A stretch of DNA of 15,721 nucleotides from CAJBLF01 sp964560855 (GTDB lineage: Bacteria; Patescibacteriota; Gracilibacteria; Absconditabacterales; Absconditicoccaceae), in contig CAZLLU010000018.1 in assembly GCA_964560855.1 (NCBI GenBank), positions 1-15,721 on the forward strand. Direction: 5' to 3'. The notes under the pieces are model-generated. The model saw only the letters and a program-made list of their open reading frames with translations, was not told where the DNA came from and did not search any database. Of the stretch, positions 9,523 to 14,021 are shown piece by piece. Each line of letters begins with the position of its first letter. Position 1 is the first letter of the stretch. A program made the position numbers and the translations under genes.

Positions 9523-9867
9523 TTAAGCTTCCATATTAATTTTTGTGTTTTTTATAATAACAACGAGAATTTTAATTATTTCTTCACATTCTTTTTGAAG
9601 TTCTTTATTATATTCATCAAATCATTGTTCAAGTAATTTTAACCAAAATATTGTTTCTCTACTCTCTTTAAGCGCTATATTCATTTTGTTTATAAAATCT
9701 TTTTTACTACTACTAGATTGAGCTTCGGAAACATTTGCTCAAATACTTGTTCATGATCTAAACAGTTGTGAAACAATTTCATAATATTTTTTTTCTTTCA
9801 GAGAGGCTTGATATTTACTTATTTTTACAGCAAAATTAAATGTTCTGTCGGAGATTTTCTGATTCAT
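9523..9867 (-). CDS. Four-helix-bundle protein of the S23 / 23S rRNA intervening-sequence family
   Basis: A 114-residue protein, visible only when TGA is read as Gly. It carries the family core FRSGTSIGANVSEAQ (36-50), with Gly39 and Gly43 both TGA, followed by KDFINKMNIALKES and a WLKLL helix. Gly82 is the third TGA. The predicted content is almost all helical. The family was first seen encoded in intervening sequences of 23S rRNA genes and is related to the Avd accessory proteins of diversity-generating retroelements; its own biochemical role is not established. Here it sits between protein-coding genes, with inverted arrays of 7-bp repeats on both sides, which suggests a small cassette inserted into the rsmA-to-tsaD run. 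The ATG at 9867 is the natural start (MNQKISDRTFNFAVKI). No good ribosome site is seen. Stop is TAA. Confidence 0.92.
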
Positions 9868-9891
9868 TATATATCATTTAGAAATAAATTT

Positions 9892-9926
9892 TTCTGCATT
9901 CTGAATTCAGAATTCTGCATTCTTTT
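9892..9926. repeat. 7-bp tandem array upstream of the S23 gene (right arm)
   Basis: Units TTCTGCA, TTCTGAA, TTCAGAA, TTCTGCA and a decayed TTCTTTT. It lies between the S23 start and the end of the next gene, and its last bases run into that gene's TAA stop (9925-9927). Confidence 0.8.
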
Positions 9927-10380
9927 ACAGTTTTATTCTCCTAGTAAACTTTTCTATTGTAGACTGATTATAATCACCCAACAATGGAAGATACGTATCA
10001 AGTTGAGTAAGAAACGTTTGAATATGTTCCAGCGTATCATCAAACGTATAGATCATATGCGTTTTTGGAGTGATCAAGACGATATTTTTGATTTTCTGCG
10101 TCTTGGGATAAATCTCTATAACATAGCCAGTGAACGTATTTCGAGGATATACTTTGCTTCAGATAAGAAGCTGAGTATCCTTGATAGTCATCTTAACGAC
10201 CTGATTATTGATGGTTGAATAGTAGAAATATCATCCTAGAAGGAAAAAAATCAGAACTGCTCCGACAATATTGTTATTGAGAATCGAAAGCAGGGATACA
10301 CTCGCAACGATGACAGCGAACGCCAAATATCGAAGTTTCCCTCTCGAAAACTTTTCTCCATTATAAACGAGAACGCTCAT
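9925..10380 (-). CDS. Two-helix membrane protein with a PH-like C-terminal domain (unknown function)
   Basis: A 151-residue protein, intact only with TGA as Gly (residues 50 and 74). After a short N-terminus (MSVLVYNGEKFSRGKLR) there are two close hydrophobic segments at about 19-34 and 39-55, then a beta-rich stretch (VVKMTIKDTQLLIGSKVYPR ... YVIEIYPKTQKIKNIVLITP) and a C-terminal helix ending RRIKL. This layout, two helices followed by a strand-rich domain, resembles bacterial PH-like membrane proteins, but I do not recognise a named family. It lies 70 bases after rsmA and before the S23 cassette, all on one strand. Stop is TAA, overlapped by the end of the 7-bp array. Confidence 0.8.
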
Positions 10381-10450
10381 CACACTACGATAAACGGATA
10401 AAATAACTCAAAAATATATATTCAATACACACCAATTTGCAAGACAGACC

Positions 10451-11218
10451 TTAACTAAGAATCTTATCGATATCATCCCAAGATAATTCTTCCAATCTCT
10501 TTTTCTGCAATATTTCAGGAATATCAAAACCTATATCTGACTTTTTCTTGATCATCGTTTGGATTGCTCCCAACGTCTTTCTACTGAACGGCGCAAACAA
10601 TTCGAGAAACTCGATTAATTTATCAAAATCAATTGTTAATTGTTCACTCTTAGTTGTTAGTTGAATTAAGCAACTCTTCACTTTCGGAGCGGGTTTGAAA
10701 CATTTGGCGGGAACGCCTTTCAGATACGTGACGTCATAAGCATAATTGAGTAATCGCCGTAAATATGATTTTTTCTTAGCATCGTTTTTCAGCTTCTGCC
10801 CTACTTCATCTTGGACCATAAATATTCATCAAGCGAAATCTTGCTGTCCATATCAAAAGAATTTCCTGAGAATCGGAGAGGTGATATAATAGGGAAGATT
10901 ACCGACAATCAACGTCTGTGAAGAATGTAATTTTTTGTCAGAAAGTAATTTTTCCACATCCACCTCCAAAACATCACCTTCAATGAATTCTCAGTTTTCC
11001 ATTTTCAATTGTCAATTTTCATGGAAGGTAGGATCTTTATCTATCACAAAAAAATTATCAGAAATATGCTGAATCAATTTCGTGATCGCTCACTTTCCAG
11101 GGCCTATCTCGATCAACGCCTCACATCATCATTTATCATACAGAGAAAATACTTTATCAGCGATATAGCTCCTGACTTTGGCATCTATAAGAAAGTTCTG
11201 TCATAAGTATGTTCACAT
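10451..11218 (-). CDS. rsmA: 16S rRNA dimethyladenosine transferase RsmA (KsgA)
   Basis: A 255-residue methyltransferase that dimethylates two adjacent adenines in helix 45 of 16S rRNA during small-subunit assembly. Motifs: YLGQNFL (4-10), the SAM-binding EIGPGKGAIT (37-46), GDVL (81-84), the catalytic NLPYYITSPIL (107-117), FMVQDEVGQKL (133-143), and the C-terminal RNA-binding domain with PAPKVKS and FSRKTLG. Ten in-frame TGA codons read as Gly, including Gly6 of LGQNFL and Gly43 of GPGKG. Two 7-bp arrays are embedded: one encodes about residues 66-77, where the family has a variable loop after the acidic motif II, the other about 185-196 in the C-terminal domain. Start choice: ATG at 11218 (MGTYLGQNFL) is preferred; an in-frame ATG at 11236 would add six residues. 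No ribosome site is seen, and the leader could be very short. Stop is TAA. Confidence 0.95.
10631..10665. repeat. Degenerate 7-bp tandem array inside rsmA (C-terminal part)
   Basis: Units AATTGTT twice, CACTCTT, AGTTGTT and AGTTGAA. It encodes about residues 185-196 of RsmA (QLTTKSEQLTID) without breaking the frame. Confidence 0.7.
10988..11022. repeat. Degenerate 7-bp tandem array inside rsmA (N-terminal part)
   Basis: Units TTCTCAG, TTTTCCA, TTTTCAA, TTGTCAA and TTTTCAT. It encodes about residues 66-77 (HENGQLKMENGE); both glycines there are TGA and arise from the array. Confidence 0.75.
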
Positions 11219-11237
11219 AAATACTAGAGTATACATT

Positions 11238-11253
11238 TTGCACCCGGGTGCAA
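11238..11253. promoter_or_regulatory. 16-bp perfect palindrome between divergent genes (candidate operator)
   Basis: TTGCACCCGGGTGCAA is a perfect, GC-rich inverted repeat in a very AT-rich spacer between rsmA (minus) and the 114-residue gene (plus). It lies just upstream of the plus-strand -35 box and upstream of a TATACT (11228-11233, minus strand) that could serve rsmA. With no loop and no T tract it does not look like a terminator; a dimeric regulator site is the simpler reading. The regulator is unknown. Confidence 0.5.
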
Positions 11254-11263
11254 TAACAAGAGA

Positions 11264-11294
11264 TTGACTTTCAAGATAAAATACATATTATAAT
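11264..11294 (+). promoter_or_regulatory. Probable promoter of the 114-residue gene
   Basis: TTGACT (11264-11269) followed by TATTAT at 16 bases (11286-11291) or TATAAT at 19 bases (11289-11294). The leader to the ATG at 11324 would be about 25-30 bases and almost purely A/T and C. Confidence 0.55.
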
Positions 11295-11323
11295 AAAAAA
11301 CAAATACAAAACAAAAAAAACAT

Positions 11324-11668
11324 ATGAACTTAGAAAGTATTATTACGCCCCAGGATTTTCCACAAGAGTTGGGTATAACGCCCCAGGATTTTCTTAAAAA
11401 TTTCAGTGAACTTCCACTGAACGAAGTAATAAATATCCATTTACTTCATGGGAAAAACCAAAAAGCAAAAATTATGGAAGTAAGTAAAGAGAATGATTGT
11501 ATACAATTGTACCTTTTTGGATCATTAACTGAAGGGAAATCATGGGCAGAAAGCAGAAACACAAGAAAAAAGGTATCGAATAAAGAATTCGAAATGCTGA
11601 TAGAAAATATAAAATCAGCAGGATGGGACATAGAGGCTAAAAAAAACAAGTACATTCTCCATTTTTAA
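11324..11668 (+). CDS. Small soluble protein of unknown function with an N-terminal 11-residue repeat
   Basis: A 114-residue protein that I do not recognise. It has no signal peptide and no membrane segment. The N-terminus holds two copies of an 11-residue unit beginning ITPQDF, encoded by an exact 16-base direct repeat (11345-11360 and 11378-11393). The rest is mixed, with a beta-rich middle (INIHLLHGKNQKAKIMEV, CIQLYLFGS), a Lys/Arg-rich patch (SRNTRKKVSNKEF) and a C-terminal helix-strand (IKSAGWDIEAKKNKYILHF). There is no TGA codon. It is monocistronic: own promoter, possible operator palindrome upstream and a strong terminator downstream. The reading frame is convincing from the transcription signals and the balanced composition. 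The leader lacks a Shine-Dalgarno site and is A-rich. Confidence 0.75.
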   Translation: MNLESIITPQDFPQELGITPQDFLKNFSELPLNEVINIHLLHGKNQKAKIMEVSKENDCIQLYLFGSLTEGKSWAESRNTRKKVSNKEFEMLIENIKSAGWDIEAKKNKYILHF

Positions 11669-11674
11669 TGGAGC

Positions 11675-11712
11675 AAAAAACGTCGGGAGTATTCCCCGAC
11701 GCATTTTTTTAT
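11675..11712 (+). terminator. Rho-independent terminator of the 114-residue gene
   Basis: CGTCGGG (11681-11687), loop AGTATTC, CCCGACG (11695-11701), then a run of seven T. A perfect 7-bp GC-rich stem. Confidence 0.85.
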
Positions 11713-11717
11713 TAAAG

Positions 11718-11743
11718 AAAAAAACGCCATCAGACGTTTTTTT
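11718..11743 (-). terminator. Possible weak terminator of the Asn/Gly repeat gene
   Basis: An A tract plus ACG (to 11725) pairs with CGT plus a T tract (11735-11743) around an 8-base loop. Only two GC pairs, so it is weak, but it lies just past the stop of the minus-strand gene. Confidence 0.35.
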
Positions 11744-11762
11744 CATACATATATACTAAAGA

Positions 11763-13793
11763 TTATGATCGGAAAGAATTATTTTTGACCATAAGCAATG
11801 CGTTTTCGTCCAATCTTCTGGCTTGCAAAAACAAGCAATACAAGAAAAATAATCATAACGGGACAAAAAGTAAATTCAAATATGAGGATCGTGAGAAAGA
11901 AAGCCCAGCAACAGATGCTTTGGATGGTACATAAGCTGAAGCCGCTGCAGGTTCTTCATCAAGAAGTGGTACAGAAGTTATGTTATTAGGTTGATTATGT
12001 GACACTAAAGAAGCAAAAGCAGCAGAAAGATCTGAAGATGCTATTGTCTCAGTATCTTGCACAGATTCTTCAACAGAAAAAGCTGCGATATCTGATACAG
12101 ATGCTGTACAACTACGATCATAATAGCTATCAGAAGCATCTCATGCAGGACAAAAATCTTTGATCAAAGATCATCCACCTCAAATAGATCATCAACCAAT
12201 GAATCAAACAATTCAAACATTTACATCATCTGGAATTCAAGGAATTTCTGAATTTTCATCATCTTCTGTAGTTCAATCTTTTTCCATGTCTTCTGTATTT
12301 TCATTATTTTCAGGTGTTCATGTTTCTTCAATATCTTCTTCTACTCAAGTATCTTCAGAACTTAAAATCTCTTCATTAGTCCCATTATTTCCATTGCCTC
12401 CATTAGTTCCATTGTTCCCGTTATTTCAGTTTCCATTATTTCAATTTCAGTTACCATTGTCTAAATCGTTTTCATTGTTCTCATTATTTAAATAATCCAC
12501 ATTATTCTGATTATTTCAATTATTCTGATTATTTCCATTGTTTCAATTTCAATTTTCATTATCTCAATCATTTTCACTGTTCTCATTGTTTAAATGATCC
12601 GCATTGTTCTCATTGTCTTCATTATTTTTATTGTCTCAATTGTTCTCGTTATTTTCATTATCTCATTCTCCATAACCTCCATAACCTTCATTACCTCCGT
12701 TTCATTGTCAATTATGATCTCCATTATTTCAGTTATTTCAATTTCCATTGTTTCAGTTTCCATTGTTTTGATTATTTTCATTGTTTTGATTATTTCCATT
12801 GTTTCCATTATTTTGATTATTTCCGTTGTTTCCATTATTTCAATTATTTCAATTATTTCCATTATTCTGATTATTTCCATTGTCCTGATTATTTCCATTG
12901 TCCTGATTATTTCCATTGTTCTGATTATTTCCATTGTTTCAATTTCAATTTTCATTGTCTCAATCGTTCTCATTGTTCTCATTATTTAAATGATCCCCAT
13001 TATTTTCATTGTTTCCGTTATCCACGTTTTCTCCATTATTTTCATTGTCTTCATTATTCTCGTTATCTCAATTGTTCTCATTATTTCCATTATCTCATTC
13101 TCCGTAATTTTCATTACCACCATTCCATTGTCAATTGTGGTCTCCATTATCTCGATTGTTTCCATTCCATCGCCGATAACAAATTCCATTCCATCGACGA
13201 CAAAAAATCCCATTCCATCGTCAATAATAATTTCCATTGTCTCCGTGATCTCCGTTATCTCCATTTCATTGTCAATCATGGTCTCCATTATCTCACTCTC
13301 CGTGATCTCCATTTAATTGTCAATTATGATCTCCATTATCCACATTGTCTCAATCATTCTCATTGTCTTCATTATTTACATTGTCTCCGTTATTCTCGTT
13401 ATTTCAATTTCAGTTATTTCCATTTCCATTATTTCCATTATTTCAGTTATTTCAGTTATTTCAATTTGATCGTCAATAATGATTCCCATTGTCTCCATTT
13501 AATCGTCAATAATGATTTCCATTATCTCAATCATCTCAATTATCTCAATTATCTCAATTATCTCAATTATCTCCTTCATTTCAGTTACCATTATTTACAC
13601 TATTTCCATTTCCATTATTTCCGTGATTTCCGTTATCTCATTTTCCATGATTTCCGTTGTCTCCATTATTAACTTGAGACGATTCTATAGAAAAATCTGC
13701 CGGCTGGGAAATAGCATAAACAAAAATATCTGGCAATACCATACCAGAAACCAATAACGCTATCACTCATAGAGAAAATATTTTTTTGATCAT
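11763..13793 (-). CDS. Secreted, membrane-anchored Asn/Gly-rich repeat protein
   Basis: One open frame of 676 residues when TGA is Gly; about 55 TGA codons lie in it, so it is invisible under the standard code. Residues 1-27 form a signal peptide (MIKKIFSL, Gly, then a hydrophobic core). From about 42 to 473 it is nearly all Asn, Gly, Asp, Glu, Gln and His in three-residue steps: runs of GDN and GNN (Gly every third residue), then NNE, NNQ and NNG blocks. Islands of HYGR or YYGRWNG, NGQ(L/W)NG and two RRWNG units with Cys198 and Cys205 punctuate it. An acidic linker (474-517), a Gly-rich turn and a short motif CPAGDASDSYYDRSC (548-562) follow. A hydrophobic segment at about 640-657 and an RR-containing tail end the protein. 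I infer a surface-displayed fibrous or adhesive protein. Gly-X-X steps without Pro do not suit collagen; a polyglycine-II-like fold or a disordered prion-like region are alternatives. Strong promoter upstream; stop TAA. Confidence 0.85.
11990..13680. repeat. Low-complexity trinucleotide-phased repeat tract within the Asn/Gly gene
   Basis: On the plus strand the DNA is a long run of ATT, TCC, TCA, CTC, CTG and GTT triplets, densest from about 12370 to 13670. It codes for Asn (ATT/GTT), Gly (TCC or TCA, i.e. GGA or TGA), Glu and Gln on the minus strand. Nine-base units such as ATTATTTCC recur; the order of units varies, so it is a decayed array rather than a clean one. Confidence 0.8.
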
Positions 13794-13834
13794 AGCGAAT
13801 ATAAAAAAAAATAAATACACATATAGCAAAATAT

Positions 13835-13862
13835 TTTATATCATTCTCCTAGCAAATGTCAA
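13835..13862 (-). promoter_or_regulatory. Promoter of the Asn/Gly repeat protein gene
   Basis: On the minus strand, a perfect TTGACA (13857-13862), a 16-base spacer and TATAAA (13835-13840). The leader to the ATG at 13793 is about 35 bases. It is one of the two best promoters in the window, suggesting substantial expression of the repeat protein. Confidence 0.7.
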
Positions 13863-13887
13863 TACAAAATAAATACTTTTAAATAAA

Positions 13888-13918
13888 CCAAAAAAGACGC
13901 CCGAAGACGCCCTTTTTC
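13888..13918 (-). terminator. Terminator with UUCG tetraloop downstream of ppdK
   Basis: Read on the minus strand, GGGCGTC, loop TTCG, GGCGTC and a T tract. The stem uses several G-U pairs, so it folds only as the minus-strand transcript, consistent with serving ppdK. In DNA it looks like a direct repeat of GACGCCC. Confidence 0.65.
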
Positions 13919-13922
13919 TTGA

Positions 13923-13957
13923 ATGAATAATTAATAATTTATAATGAATAATGAAGG
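13923..13957. repeat. Degenerate 7-bp tandem array after ppdK (outer arm)
   Basis: Units ATGAATA, ATTAATA, ATTTATA, ATGAATA and ATGAAGG. It is inverted relative to the array at 13985-14019, with 27 bases between them that hold no gene. Confidence 0.7.
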
Positions 13958-13984
13958 TATCTTTTATATAAAAAAATTCCGACA

Positions 13985-14019
13985 TTATTAATTTTTCATT
14001 TTTCATTGTTAATTCTCAA
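13985..14019. repeat. Degenerate 7-bp tandem array at the 3' end of ppdK (inner arm)
   Basis: Units TTATTAA, TTTTTCA twice, TTGTTAA and TTCTCAA. It ends three bases before the ppdK stop codon. Its last unit runs into an 8-bp perfect inverted repeat (14015-14022 with 14026-14033) that spans that stop. Confidence 0.7.
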
Positions 14020-14021
14020 AG

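Noticed and set aside
9484..9926. Classical insertion sequence
   Set aside because: The gene between the repeats is an S23 four-helix-bundle protein, with no transposase and no target-site duplication that I could see.
12370..13670. Collagen-like protein
   Set aside because: Gly recurs every third residue in parts, but there is no proline and many steps lack Gly (NNE, NNQ), so a collagen triple helix is not supported.
11990..13680. CRISPR array or non-coding satellite
   Set aside because: There is no fixed repeat with unique spacers; the units are codon-phased and fit one long reading frame with a signal peptide.
12590..13757. Long plus-strand open frames rich in Ile, Val and Ser
   Set aside because: They are the reverse complement of the Asn/Gly repeat (AAT/AAC becomes ATT/GTT). 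They have no promoter, and the minus-strand frame has a signal peptide and promoter.
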